Assembly (NCBI GenBank): GCA_024274995.1
Contig: JAJSAA010000060.1
Coordinates: 1 to 9,048, forward strand
Length of the DNA stretch: 9,048 nt
DNA from: Deltaproteobacteria bacterium
Lineage (GTDB): Bacteria > Desulfobacterota > Desulfobulbia > Desulfobulbales > VMSU01
Reading direction: 5' to 3'
This document shows, piece after piece, positions 1-8,054 of the stretch. Under the pieces are notes generated by a model that saw only the letters and a list, made by a program, of their open reading frames with translations, was not told the DNA's origin and did not search any database. Positions within the stretch are counted from its first letter, which is position 1, and every line of letters starts with the position of its first letter. The translations under genes and the position numbers were made by a program.

Positions 1-633
1 CCATCCCCCATACCTTACGCTGATTTTGTTACCACCACCACCCATAAGACCATGCGCGGCCCGCGGGGCGGCATGATTCTGGCTCGCGAGGAATTTGGCA
101 AGAAACTGGACAGTAAGATATTCCCCGGTATTCAGGGCGGGCCGCTGGTGCATGTCATCGCCGCCAAGGCCGTGAGTTTCAAAGAGGCCATGACTGATGA
201 ATTCAAGCAGTATCAACATCAGGTGGTTTTAAACGCCGTAACCCTGGCTGATAATCTGCTGAAACATGATTTTCGGCTGGTATCCGGCGGTACGGATAAT
301 CATTTATTGCTGGTTGATCTCGCTAATAAAAATATTACTGGTAAAGACGCGGAGCGGGCTCTGGAGGATGCGGGCATGACGGTAAACAAGAACGCCGTGC
401 CCTTTGATACCCAGAGTCGTTTTGTCACTGGCGGTATTCGGATAGGAACCGCCGCCGTTACCACGAGAGGGCTGCTGGAGTCTGATATGATTCAGGTCGG
501 CGAATGGATGAACCGTGCCATTCAGGCTCATGACCGGCCGGATCTTTTGGCCGCCATTCGTCTTGAAGTCCGGACTCTCTGTGACCGTTTTCCGCTTTAT
601 CCCTCTTATACTGTTAGGCGGGACGCCGATTAA
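1..633 (+). CDS. glyA: Serine hydroxymethyltransferase, C-terminal half (5' end outside window)
   Basis: This is the last 210 codons of a serine hydroxymethyltransferase, the cytosolic PLP enzyme that interconverts serine plus tetrahydrofolate with glycine plus 5,10-methylene-THF. The frame is open from base 1. It starts just before the PLP-binding motif [15 protein letters not shown]; the Schiff-base lysine is codon 46-48. Downstream are [15 protein letters not shown], the SGGTDNH strand, the TGKDAE segment, and [10 protein letters not shown], which holds the arginine that binds the substrate carboxylate. The family usually has about 415 residues, so roughly half is missing to the left. It ends in tandem TAA codons (631-636, the second sharing its last base with the next ATG). 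The dCMP deaminase gene starts 2 bases after the first stop, so the two are probably co-transcribed; methylene-THF is also the cofactor for thymidylate synthesis. Confidence 0.97.
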   Translation, partial: PSPIPYADFVTTTTHKTMRGPRGGMILAREEFGKKLDSKIFPGIQGGPLVHVIAAKAVSFKEAMTDEFKQYQHQVVLNAVTLADNLLKHDFRLVSGGTDNHLLLVDLANKNITGKDAERALEDAGMTVNKNAVPFDTQSRFVTGGIRIGTAAVTTRGLLESDMIQVGEWMNRAIQAHDRPDLLAAIRLEVRTLCDRFPLYPSYTVRRDAD

Positions 634-635
634 TA

Positions 636-1100
636 ATGGTGGCTTCGGTGGATAAACGCGGTGAACGTCCTTCCTGGCCGCAATATTTTATGGGGATAAC
701 CGAATTGGTGGCTCAGCGCTCCACCTGTCTGCGGCGTAAGGTGGGGGCGATTCTGGTGCTTGACAAACGAATTGTCGCCACCGGTTACAATGGTGCTCCC
801 AGTCATATAGCGCATTGTCTCGATGTCGGCTGTCTGCGTGAGCAGCAGGGAATCCCCTCTGGCGAACGGCATGAGTTATGTCGTGGCCTGCATGCTGAGC
901 AGAACGCCATTATTCAGGCTGCCAATCTGGGTTTCAGTATTGAAGGCTCTGTCCTTTACTGCACAAATCTGCCCTGCTCAATCTGTACCAAGATGCTGAT
1001 TAATATATCACTTAAAGAGGTTTATTATAAAGAGGGCTATCCGGATTCTCTGACCTCCATGATGATGGCGGAGGCCGGAATCCCCCTGCATCAGATTTAA
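636..1100 (+). CDS. comEB: dCMP deaminase (ComEB-type cytidine/deoxycytidylate deaminase family)
   Basis: The protein has 154 residues, normal for the family. It has the zinc deaminase signature: HAEQNAI (zinc ligand His86 and proton-shuttle Glu88) and PCSIC (zinc ligands Cys114 and Cys117). Between the first strands and HAE lies an insert with [20 protein letters not shown], typical of dCMP deaminases rather than cytosine or tRNA-adenosine deaminases. By family knowledge it converts dCMP to dUMP, feeding thymidylate synthase. The ATG follows the glyA stop by 2 bases, so translational coupling is likely. The enzyme sits between glyA and nrdR, which fits a deoxynucleotide supply role. The name comEB comes from the B. 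subtilis homologue; no competence role is implied here. Exact substrate (dCMP or broader) cannot be read from sequence. Confidence 0.93.
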   Translation: MVASVDKRGERPSWPQYFMGITELVAQRSTCLRRKVGAILVLDKRIVATGYNGAPSHIAHCLDVGCLREQQGIPSGERHELCRGLHAEQNAIIQAANLGFSIEGSVLYCTNLPCSICTKMLINISLKEVYYKEGYPDSLTSMMMAEAGIPLHQI

Positions 1101-1159
1101 ATACCAACCCGAATTGACGGATCTGGTAATTTTCCTTTCTCCTGCCTTTAGGATTCATT

Positions 1160-1627
1160 ATGAAATGCCCATACTGCGGCCATCTCGACAATCGTGTAGT
1201 CGATTCCCGGCTTAATAAAGATTTTACAATTACCCGCCGCCGCCGTCTTTGTGAGGCCTGCGAGCGTCGTTTCACTACTTATGAGCGTCTTGAGGTTACC
1301 ATGCCTATGCTCATCAAGAAAGACGGTCGTCGAGAGGCCTGGGATCGTTTGAAGGCTGTGGCCGGGATGAAAAAGGCCTGTGAAAAACGGCCGGTGGCCA
1401 TGAATCAGCTGGAAGATTTTGTTGACGGCCTGGAGCGGGAATTACAGGAGATGGGTGAACGGGAGGTTGAAATCTCCGTGGTGGGCGAACGTCTGATGGA
1501 GGGACTGCGGCAGCTTGACGATGTTGCCTATGTCCGTTTCGCTTCGGTTTACCGCCAGTTTAAAGATTTAAACGAATTTATGGCTGAATTGAAGGGGATG
1601 CTGAACGTTGATGGTAAACAGGATTGA
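1160..1627 (+). CDS. nrdR: Transcriptional repressor NrdR
   Basis: This 155-residue protein has the full NrdR architecture. An N-terminal zinc ribbon (Cys3-x2-Cys6 and Cys31-x2-Cys34, with the basic stretch [18 protein letters not shown]) is followed by an ATP-cone domain from about residue 47, beginning [15 protein letters not shown] and containing KKACEKRPV. The C-terminal part has [16 protein letters not shown], typical of the family. NrdR binds ATP or dATP through the cone and represses ribonucleotide reductase genes; those genes are not in this window. It is preceded by 59 non-coding bases without a promoter I can defend. An AGGA lies about 6 bases before the ATG. Its last 17 bases overlap the beginning of ribD in another frame. 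Placement of nrdR just upstream of rib genes and nusB is common in bacteria. Confidence 0.97.
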   Translation: MKCPYCGHLDNRVVDSRLNKDFTITRRRRLCEACERRFTTYERLEVTMPMLIKKDGRREAWDRLKAVAGMKKACEKRPVAMNQLEDFVDGLERELQEMGEREVEISVVGERLMEGLRQLDDVAYVRFASVYRQFKDLNEFMAELKGMLNVDGKQD

Positions 1628-2723
1628 GGATAATGACCAGGCCTATATGAAAATGGCCCTGCGCGAGGCCGTGAAGGCCAAGGGGCGAACTTCGCCGAAT
1701 CCCCTGGTGGGGGCGGTAATTGTCCGGAACGGCTAGGTGGTGGGGCGAGGCTATCATAAACGGGCCGGTACCCCGCACGCCGAGGTTAAGGCAATTCAAA
1801 ATGCCGGTGATAAATCCCGCGGGGCGGTGATCTATGTCACCCTGGAACCCTGTAATCATCAAGGCCGTACGCCGCCCTGCACCAAAGCGGTGCTTGAGGC
1901 TGGTTTAAAACGGGTGGTGGTCGGCATGCCGGATCCCAACCCCGGAGTGGCAGGCGGTGGTGCCGCTTATCTTCAGAGTCAGGGGCTAACCGTCTCGACT
2001 GGTGTTTTAGATGATGCGTGCCGAAAGATCAACCGTCCCTTTATCAGGCTGGTAACCAGAGGGGTACCCTGGGTGATTATGAAGGCTGGTTTAAGTCTGG
2101 ATGGTGGGATAGCGGTCGCCCATGGCCGGCCGGGCTGGATAACCAATGAGAGATCCAGGCGCTTTGCTCATAGACTGCGGGATCAGGCGGATGCCATTCT
2201 CGTGGGGATTGGCACGGCGTTGAACGATGATCCCTCCCTCACTACCCGGCTGCCGGGTGGTGGCCATCAAGATCCCCTGCGGGTGGTTCTGGATAGTTCT
2301 CTACGTCTGCCGCCTGCTGCCAGGATGCTCACCCAGCAATCGCCTGCCGATACCCTGATTTTTTGTGCCGCTGGGGCGGAGGCGGGCAGAAAAGGGGCTT
2401 TGATGGCGGCCGGGGCTGAGATTGTTGAACTGCCGACGGCCGGCCAGGGCCGGCCTGATTTGCATTTCATGCTTAGAGAACTGGGCCGCCGCGGGATAAG
2501 CTCTCTTCTTGTTGAGGGCGGCAGTAAGGTACATGCCTCGTTTCTGGGCCAGGGTTTGGTTGATCAGGCCAACCTCTTTTACGGCCCGTTGTTCATGGGT
2601 GGTGACGCTGTTCCTCTCGCTGGCCCTTTAGGGCTCGGCAGTGTGGATGAGGCCCCGCGTCTGCGGGAGATTAACTGCTGCCGACATTTTGGTAATGATG
2701 TTATGATAGAGGGGATTTTCTAA
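1611..2723 (+). CDS. ribD: Bifunctional RibD deaminase/reductase, interrupted by an in-frame TAG at codon 42
   Basis: RibD deaminates diaminohydroxyphosphoribosylaminopyrimidine and then reduces the ribosyl side chain. Read from the ATG at 1611, which overlaps nrdR, the N-terminus is ordinary RibD ([12 protein letters not shown], then [17 protein letters not shown]). A TAG at 1734-1736 follows, and homology resumes at once in the same frame with VVGRGYH. Deaminase zinc site: His56, catalytic Glu58 (PHAEVKAI), Cys81 and Cys90 ([13 protein letters not shown]). The reductase domain begins near residue 153 ([14 protein letters not shown]) and includes WITNE and [16 protein letters not shown]. Total is 370 codons, normal length. 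The only product that avoids the stop starts at GTG 1737; it keeps the zinc ligands but loses the first helix and strand. An AAGGGGA at 1592-1598 is a plausible ribosome site for 1611. The stop falls where relatives have a variable Glu/Gln/Lys/Arg, each one base from TAG. Confidence 0.93.
2709..2715 (+). promoter_or_regulatory. Ribosome binding site fixing the GTG start of ribE
   Basis: GAGGGGA lies inside the end of ribD, 8 bases before the GTG at 2724. It is the best Shine-Dalgarno match near this junction and supports a GTG start exactly abutting the ribD TAA with no gap, the usual arrangement for translational coupling. Confidence 0.7.
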
Positions 2724-3377
2724 GTGTTTACGGGAATAATCCAGGGTAAGGGCAGAATATATACGGCCAGGCCGGCGGGCGGTGGTATGGTCTTCGCCAT
2801 TGAGGCCGCCTTTGAGATCGACAATCCGGCCGAGGGCGAGAGTATCGCGGTAAACGGGGTATGTCTCACCGCGAGGGAGATAAATGAGCGGCGTTTTCTG
2901 GCCGATGTCTCACCCGAGTCCTTGAGCCGTACCAATCTTGGCAAATTAAGTGTGGGGGACGAGGTTAATCTGGAACGGGCTCTGCGGCTGAGTGATCGTC
3001 TCGGCGGTCATCTGGTGAGCGGTCATATTGACGCGGAGAGTGAAGTTATAAGCCGTAAAAGAGCCGGTGATTTCACTATTTTTCATTTCGCAGTGCCCAA
3101 GGGGCTGGGTCGTTATATAGTCGAAAAGGGCTCCATCACTATTGACGGGGTAAGTCTGACTGTGAATAGCTGCGAGACTGCCGCTTTCTCGGTCTCCATT
3201 ATTCCCCATACCCTGGAGGTTACTGTTTTGGGGGCCTTGCGGCCTGGTGATCAGGTGAATCTCGAGGTAGATATAATCGGTAAATATGTGGAAAGGCTTT
3301 TGAGCTATAGTGATAATGACGGGCAGGGGCATACCATTAATCAGGCCTTTTTGGCTGAGCATGGGTTTGTGGTCTAG
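2724..3377 (+). CDS. ribE: Riboflavin synthase, alpha subunit
   Basis: This 217-residue protein has two lumazine-binding repeats. Repeat 1 starts MFTGIIQGKGRI and has ESIAVNGVCLT; repeat 2 starts near residue 97 at GGHLVSGHID and has GSITIDGVSLTVN and IIPHTLEVT. It dismutates two molecules of 6,7-dimethyl-8-ribityllumazine into riboflavin and the pyrimidine that RibH recycles. The start is GTG, confirmed by the universal MFTGII N-terminus and a strong upstream ribosome site. It directly abuts ribD and ends in a TAG, so TAG works as a normal terminator here. The 108 bases after it (3378-3485) are non-coding. I see no FMN riboswitch, no T-tailed hairpin and no convincing promoter there. Confidence 0.97.
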   Translation: MFTGIIQGKGRIYTARPAGGGMVFAIEAAFEIDNPAEGESIAVNGVCLTAREINERRFLADVSPESLSRTNLGKLSVGDEVNLERALRLSDRLGGHLVSGHIDAESEVISRKRAGDFTIFHFAVPKGLGRYIVEKGSITIDGVSLTVNSCETAAFSVSIIPHTLEVTVLGALRPGDQVNLEVDIIGKYVERLLSYSDNDGQGHTINQAFLAEHGFVV

Positions 3378-3485
3378 GGGTCTGAAACAGTCTTTCGTAT
3401 TCAAAAATTTGTATACCGATTTTAGTAACTATTCAGCGAGGGCTGGGAATTACCCTGAACTCGAATCTTAAAATGGACATAGAAA

Positions 3486-4688
3486 ATGACAGTAAACACT
3501 ATTGAAGAGGCAATTGACGATATCAGGGCCGGCAAAATGGTTATTCTGGTGGACGATGAAGACCGTGAGAATGAGGGCGACCTGTACATGGCCGCCCAGA
3601 TGGTCACTCCCGATGCCATAAATTTTATGGCGACCCATGGCCGGGGGCTTATCTGCATGACCATGACTTCGGAGCAATTAGATCGTCTGCAGCTGCCTAT
3701 GATGGTGCAGAAGAATGAATCACCCTTTGAAACCGCCTTTACGGTGAGCATTGAGGCCCGTACCGGGGTTACTACCGGGATCTCCGCTGCTGACCGGGCC
3801 CGCACCATTCAGGTGGCGGCACGTCTCGATGTGCGGCCCGACGATATAGTCAGTCCCGGACACGTTTTTCCGCTCCGGGCGAGAAAGGGCGGGGTTCTGG
3901 TACGGACGGGCCAGACTGAAGGCTCGGTTGATCTGTCGCGCCTGGCCGGTCTGCGGCCCTCAGGCGTTATCTGTGAGATTATGAAGGAAGACGGCACCAT
4001 GGCCCGGATGCCGGATCTCAAAAAATTTGCTAAACATCATGGCTTAAAGATTGTCACCATTGCCGATCTCATCGCCTATCGCATGAAGATGGATACCTTG
4101 GTGCATCGAGCCGCCGAGGCTGATCTGCCTACCAAATATGGTGGGATGTTCAGGATCATTGTCTATACCAACGATGTGGATGATTTTGAGCATGTCGCTT
4201 TGGTCAAGGGCAATATAACCCCGGACAAGGAGGTTCTGGTTCGGGTTCATTCCGAGTGTATGACTGGTGATATCTTTGGTTCTCTGCGCTGTGACTGCGG
4301 TAGCCAATTGCATGTGGCCATGCAGATAGTGGAGCAGGAGGGCCGGGGCGTTATTCTCTATATGCATCAGGAGGGCAGGGGAATCGGCCTGGTTAATAAG
4401 TTGAAGGCCTATCATCTGCAGGACAAGGGGATGGATACGGTGGAAGCCAATGCCAAGCTGGGATTTAAGGCTGATTTGCGAGATTATGGAATCGGGGCCC
4501 AGATTCTGCGGGATCTGGGGGTCGGTAAAATGCGCCTTTTAACTAATAATCCCAAGAAAATAGTCGGCCTTGATGGTTATGGTCTGACGGTTGTGGGCCG
4601 GGCTCCCATTGAGATGGAACCTTGTCCCGAGAATATTAAGTATTTGCAGACCAAGAGGGATAAAATGGGGCATCTGCTTGATTTATAA
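3486..4688 (+). CDS. ribBA: Bifunctional 3,4-dihydroxy-2-butanone-4-phosphate synthase / GTP cyclohydrolase II
   Basis: The fusion has 400 residues, standard length. The N-terminal domain (about 1-200) makes dihydroxybutanone phosphate from ribulose 5-phosphate and has [10 protein letters not shown] (metal ligand Glu28), [12 protein letters not shown] and PGHVFPLRA. The C-terminal domain (about 207-400) opens GTP and has the zinc site VHSECMTGD...LRCDCG, the nucleotide-binding [10 protein letters not shown] and LTNNPKK. Together the halves supply both branches of riboflavin synthesis. One oddity is Gln143 in [11 protein letters not shown]: the equivalent of E. coli RibB His153, a metal ligand in the GHTE motif, is Gln here. 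I believe some RibBA proteins share this, so activity of the N-terminal half is likely but not certain. The gap to ribE is 108 bases, the widest within the rib group, so a separate promoter is possible although I could not identify one. Confidence 0.96.
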   Translation: MTVNTIEEAIDDIRAGKMVILVDDEDRENEGDLYMAAQMVTPDAINFMATHGRGLICMTMTSEQLDRLQLPMMVQKNESPFETAFTVSIEARTGVTTGISAADRARTIQVAARLDVRPDDIVSPGHVFPLRARKGGVLVRTGQTEGSVDLSRLAGLRPSGVICEIMKEDGTMARMPDLKKFAKHHGLKIVTIADLIAYRMKMDTLVHRAAEADLPTKYGGMFRIIVYTNDVDDFEHVALVKGNITPDKEVLVRVHSECMTGDIFGSLRCDCGSQLHVAMQIVEQEGRGVILYMHQEGRGIGLVNKLKAYHLQDKGMDTVEANAKLGFKADLRDYGIGAQILRDLGVGKMRLLTNNPKKIVGLDGYGLTVVGRAPIEMEPCPENIKYLQTKRDKMGHLLDL

Positions 4689-4732
4689 GATTTTGGTGTC
4701 ATAAAAAACTTGAAAAACATTTTGGTGAGTCT

Positions 4733-5194
4733 ATGAAGATATATGAGGGCAGTTTACAGGCGAGTGGCAAAAAGTTTGGAATTATTGTGGCCAGATTTAA
4801 CGCCTTTATCGCTGAGCGTCTGCTGGATGGCGCCTTAGATACTCTGCGACGTTCCGGGGTTGAGGATAATGATATTGAGGTGGTCAAAGTGCCGGGAGCC
4901 TACGAGATCCCCTTGTTAGCCAAGAAGATGGTCGAGGGTGGGCGCTACGATGCGGTGATCTGCCTCGGGGCGGTTATCCGCGGAGCCACGGCTCACTTTG
5001 ATTATGTTGCCGGCGAGGTGGCCAAGGGTATCGCCCAGGTGAGCCTCGAGGCCGGGATTCCGGTGATTTTCGGGGTGCTGACCACCGACACCATTGAACA
5101 GGCTATTGAACGGGCCGGGACCAAGGCTGGTGATAAAGGTTCTGACTGCGCCGCCGCCGCCATTGAGATGGCCAACCTGCTGAGTGAGTTTTAG
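4733..5194 (+). CDS. ribH: 6,7-dimethyl-8-ribityllumazine synthase
   Basis: This 153-residue protein is full length. It joins 5-amino-6-ribitylaminouracil with dihydroxybutanone phosphate to give the lumazine that RibE consumes. Visible motifs are [12 protein letters not shown] near the N-terminus, [25 protein letters not shown] (with the catalytic His), PVIFGVLTT and TKAGDKG. The family forms pentamers or 60-mer capsids; which one cannot be told from sequence. It lies 44 bases after ribBA, with a GGTGAG before the ATG. It ends in a TAG (5192-5194) inside the start region of nusB, so the two are likely translationally coupled. Confidence 0.97.
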   Translation: MKIYEGSLQASGKKFGIIVARFNAFIAERLLDGALDTLRRSGVEDNDIEVVKVPGAYEIPLLAKKMVEGGRYDAVICLGAVIRGATAHFDYVAGEVAKGIAQVSLEAGIPVIFGVLTTDTIEQAIERAGTKAGDKGSDCAAAAIEMANLLSEF

Positions 5195-5618
5195 TTTGAA
5201 GACCGGTGCCAGGCGTAAAGCGCGGGAACTCGTCCTGCAGGCCCTTTATCAGGCGGATGTTAATGGCAGCCACGAGGTGGAGGCTCAACTTGATACCCTC
5301 TGCGAGAATTTTTTGATCTCCAAGAAGGCGATGCCCTATGCCAGGGAACTTTTAGAGGGGATCGGCCGGAATATCCGCAAGATTGATAGTCTAATTACCA
5401 AAAATGCCAAAAACTGGCGAGTGGAACGGATGTCGATTATTGATCGTAATATCCTGCGTCTCGGAGTCTATGAGGTTGCCTTTAACGATCAGGTTCCGGC
5501 AACGGTGGCCATTAATGAGGCCATTGAGATTGCCAAGAGGTTTAGTGCCGATGATTCCGCCCCCTTTATTAACGGTATTCTTGATGCGGTAAATTATGGC
5601 CAGGGCAAAAAACAATAA
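5184..5618 (+). CDS. nusB: Transcription antitermination factor NusB
   Basis: The reading has up to 144 residues, all-helical NusB fold. Signature stretches are [17 protein letters not shown] at the N-terminus, [21 protein letters not shown] in the middle, and [14 protein letters not shown] plus [11 protein letters not shown] near the end. NusB with NusE (ribosomal S10) binds boxA RNA and promotes rRNA antitermination; proximity to ribH is widespread in bacteria. The start is uncertain. GTG at 5184 overlaps ribH by 11 bases but lacks a clear ribosome site. TTG at 5196, just after the ribH stop, has a weak GAGTGAG (5182-5188) in front and would trim four residues. The 3' end overlaps the first 23 bases of the full-length ftsK reading. 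Confidence 0.95.
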   Translation: MSFSLKTGARRKARELVLQALYQADVNGSHEVEAQLDTLCENFLISKKAMPYARELLEGIGRNIRKIDSLITKNAKNWRVERMSIIDRNILRLGVYEVAFNDQVPATVAINEAIEIAKRFSADDSAPFINGILDAVNYGQGKKQ

Positions 5619-7755
5619 AGCTGTTAAACCTGAACCGCCTGAAATCTGGCAGGAAATTACCGCAGTTGTGGCCTAATTCGCCGCCGCCTTTCTCTTTATA
5701 AGTCTTGTAAGTTATTCTCCTGCCCGTTCACACGAATTATTACCGGTCATCTTTCCCCATAACTGGGGCGGTCGGCTGGGCTATTTTTCGGCCCGTCTGC
5801 TCACGGATATGCTGGGTCTTAGTGCCTTCTGGCTGATTCCCATTCCCTGCCTTTTTGCCTGGCAGTTTTTCTGGTGCCGGGATACCATTGAACGGCTGCC
5901 CTGGCTTCTCGTTGGGCTCACCGGAATTATCATGAGCAGCAGTGCCTTTTTCGCTGCTTTGGCTCATGGCCAGGTATTTTTCCTTTTTCAGCGTTATCCC
6001 GCTGCCGGGGTTGTTGGCCGCCAGTTATATATGTTGTTAACCCCTCTGCTCGGGCGGCCAGGATTTGTACTTCTGATATTAGCCTTCTTTATGCTCTCCG
6101 CCATGGCCGCTCTGCGTCTGTCTCTTTATCGCCTTGTTGTCGGTAGCGGCTGTTTCCTGAGCTGGTGCCGTGATCTTCGGCGCGGCCGGGGCCTGGAAAA
6201 ATCAATGGCGGCTGATTCCGTCTCAAAGCCGCTGAACAAGGCGGCAAAGAGGTTACCATTGCCTGTCGGTACCCCCACGGTTCATGATCCGGTTCAGATA
6301 GAGTTAGAGGATGAGCGGGCTTTTGAGCCCTTGCCCGTGGCGGCGGCAGGGGAGTTCGTCCTGCCGCCTATTACTCTGCTTAACCGGCCGCCTGAACGGC
6401 AGAATATCGAAGTTGACCGTGATCATTATCTTAAGGTCAGCGAAAAGCTGGAGGCCAGCCTGGCTGATTTCGGGGTGGTGGGCAAGGTTGTTGGCATCTC
6501 GCCGGGGCCGGTGGTTACCACCTATGAGTTCGCGCCTGCCCCCGGAGTTAAGATAAGCCGCATTGTTTCACTGGAAAATGACCTCGGTATGGTTCTAAAG
6601 GTGAGCAGTGTCCGGATTGTCGGTTCCATTCCCGGCAAGGCCGCCCTGGGAATCGAGATTCCCAATCCCCTGCGCCAGATCGTCTATATCCGGGAGATAT
6701 TGGGCCATGAAACATTCCTGAAATCCAAGGCCCCGCTGACCATTGGCTTGGGCAAGGATGTGGTTGGCCAACCGGTCTGTGCTAATCTCGCTGATATGCC
6801 CCATCTCCTCATTGCCGGGGCGACGGGAGCCGGCAAGAGCGTGGGGTTAAACGATATAATCTGCAGTATATTATTTAAGTCTTCACCCGAAGATGTCAGG
6901 CTGTTGATGGTGGATCCCAAACGCATTGAACTTTCAGCCTATGAGGACATCCCCCACCTCCTTCATCCGGTGGTGGTTGATCCGAAAATGGCCAGCCGGG
7001 CTCTGCAATGGGCGGTGCTGGAGATGGAACGCCGTTACGGGCTCATGGAGGAAAAACGGGTTAAGAATATCACTACTTATAACCAGAACTCCGACGAAAA
7101 ACTGCCCCTGATTGTCATTATTATTGATGAGTTAGCCGATTTAATGATGGTGGCCTCCAAGGATGTGGAGGCCTCGGTGGCTCGTCTGGCGCAGATGGCC
7201 AGGGCCGCTGGCATGCATCTTATTCTGGCCACTCAACGACCCTCGGTGGATGTCCTGACCGGGCTGATCAAGGCCAATTTCCCCACTCGTATGTCATTTA
7301 AGGTTTCCTCCAAGATTGATTCCCGGACAATTCTTGATACCAGCGGTGCCGAACATCTCCTCGGCAAGGGCGACATGCTCTTTGTGCCGCCGGGCGCTTC
7401 AACCATGCTGCGCATTCATGCTGCCTATATAACGGAGGAGGAAATCGACAATGTGGTATCCTTCCTCAAAGAGCAGCGGCTGGCCAAATATGATGATGAA
7501 GTGATGAAAATTGCCGCCGAGCCGGAGGAAAATGCCGAGATCGACCAGAGTGAATATGACGAGAAATATGATGAGGCGGTGGAATTTGTCTGTGAATCGG
7601 GCCAGGCCTCAATCTCCATGGTTCAGCGGCGGCTGCGGGTTGGTTACAACCGGGCGGCCAGGATGGTGGAGATGATGGAGAAGGAGGGGGTTGTCGGTCC
7701 GGCAGATGGTGCCAAGCCCAGGGAGGTACTGACTCGCTCTTATGGGGATAGATGA
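5596..7755 (+). CDS. ftsK: FtsK/SpoIIIE DNA translocase, interrupted by an in-frame TAA at codon 27
   Basis: This is a septum-located, membrane-anchored motor that pumps chromosome ends across the division site. The ATG at 5596 overlaps nusB and starts a typical FtsK leader (EIWQEITAVVA). A TAA at 5674-5676 follows, and the same frame continues as the rest of transmembrane segment 1 (FAAAFLFISLVSYSP). The first ATG after the stop is 5809. Further hydrophobic segments lie around 5815-5870, 5905-5955 and 6040-6110. A linker and alpha/beta domain follow, then Walker A GATGAGKS (6817-6840), Walker B LIVIIIDELADLMM (Asp codon 7126), ATQRPSVDVLTGLIKANFPTR, and a C-terminal winged-helix gamma domain (SISMVQRRLRVGYNRAARM) that reads KOPS-like sites. 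Read through the stop, it spans 719 codons, normal for the family. A product from 5809 (648 residues) keeps the whole motor but loses the first membrane segment. Confidence 0.94.
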
Positions 7756-7798
7756 TTTGACGAATTAAATTGAATGTGAAAATTGAGCGAATAAAACA

Positions 7799-7881
7799 AT
7801 AATTTTGTATCCCCCCTACCAATTCAAATATATCCAATGATGGTGATGGATTCAAACATATAACCAATTAATCGTGGTCTG
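7799..7881. repeat. Composite direct repeat, copy A (without hairpin)
   Basis: Copy A opens with an 18-base block, ATAATTTTGTATCCCCCC (7799-7816), and closes with a 32-base block (7850-7881, beginning ATTCAAACATATAACC and ending GTGGTCTG). Both blocks recur exactly in copy B at 7903-7920 and 7999-8030. Between them copy A carries TACCAATTCAAA plus 28 extra bases. Those extra bases lie between two ATTCAAA words (7822-7828 and 7850-7856), which suggests a slippage event in one copy. Confidence 0.9.
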
Positions 7882-7902
7882 TCCGCTATTCCCGCTTTCC
7901 CC

Positions 7903-8030
7903 ATAATTTTGTATCCCCCCGTAGGGGCTCCCCTTGTGGGTGCCCAAAATAGAACGTGGTAACCAAATACAGGGCACCCACAAGGGGAGCCCCTACCAAT
8001 TCAAACATATAACCAATTAATCGTGGTCTG
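7903..8030. repeat. Composite direct repeat, copy B (with hairpin inserted)
   Basis: Copy B has the same 18-base opening block (7903-7920) and 32-base closing block (7999-8030) as copy A. Relative to copy A it has 73 additional bases (about 7921-7993) between the C-tract and TACCAATTCAAA, forming the inverted repeat. It ends 25 bases before the first ATG of the DUF4338 remnant. Confidence 0.9.
7921..7996. repeat. Perfect 25-bp inverted repeat with 26-base loop (MITE/REP-like)
   Basis: The left arm (7921-7945) starts GTAGGGGCTCCCC. The right arm (7972-7996) is its exact reverse complement, ending GGGGAGCCCCTAC. The loop is 26 bases and contains a small GGTAACC palindrome. Arms beginning GTAGGGGC are, as I recall, a common form of dispersed palindromic repeat in environmental bacteria; that part is memory, not measured. 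There is no T-run on either side in either strand, so it is not a classic intrinsic terminator. Its absence from copy A at the same point shows that it behaves as an insertion or an excision. Confidence 0.88.
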
Positions 8031-8054
8031 CCCCAATAGTGTTCGGCATGGTTT

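Larger units (their letters stand above)
7756..8054. other. Repeat-filled intergenic region between ftsK and the mobile-gene remnants
   Basis: I see no supportable gene in these 299 bases. They hold two copies of a composite direct repeat and a large perfect inverted repeat, listed separately. I find no T-tailed hairpin directly after ftsK. The region is AT-rich apart from the C-tracts and the hairpin arms. It marks the change from the conserved operon to mobile-type sequence. Confidence 0.75.

Noticed and set aside
1114..1119. TTGACG as a -35 box for nrdR
   Set aside because: No acceptable -10 sequence lies 16-18 bases downstream of it.
2438..2455. Tandem GGCCGGCC words separated by two bases inside ribD
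   Set aside because: They lie fully within conserved-length coding sequence and reflect local GC-rich codons; nothing suggests a regulatory role.
3378..3485. Possible FMN riboswitch in the gap before ribBA
   Set aside because: The gap is only 108 bases and I see none of the conserved RFN-element segments; no leader is available upstream of ribD because it overlaps nrdR.
1734..5676. Stop-codon reassignment or pyrrolysine/selenocysteine use
   Set aside because: TAG and TAA both end several genes in this window, the second codon is TAA rather than TAG or TGA, and neither position is a catalytic site that would need a special residue.
7466..7867. 133-residue open frame on the minus strand across the end of ftsK
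   Set aside because: It is antisense to the ftsK gamma domain, its protein is low-complexity (Pro/Ser/His-rich), and it matches no family I recognise; it is a shadow frame.
7921..7996. Hairpin as intrinsic terminator for the operon
   Set aside because: Neither strand has a T-run after the stem, the loop is long (26 bases), and it sits about 165 bases after the ftsK stop; an insertion-type palindrome fits better.
7799..8030. Repeats as a CRISPR remnant
   Set aside because: Only two units, unequal in content and spacing, internally split into separate blocks, and no cas genes nearby.
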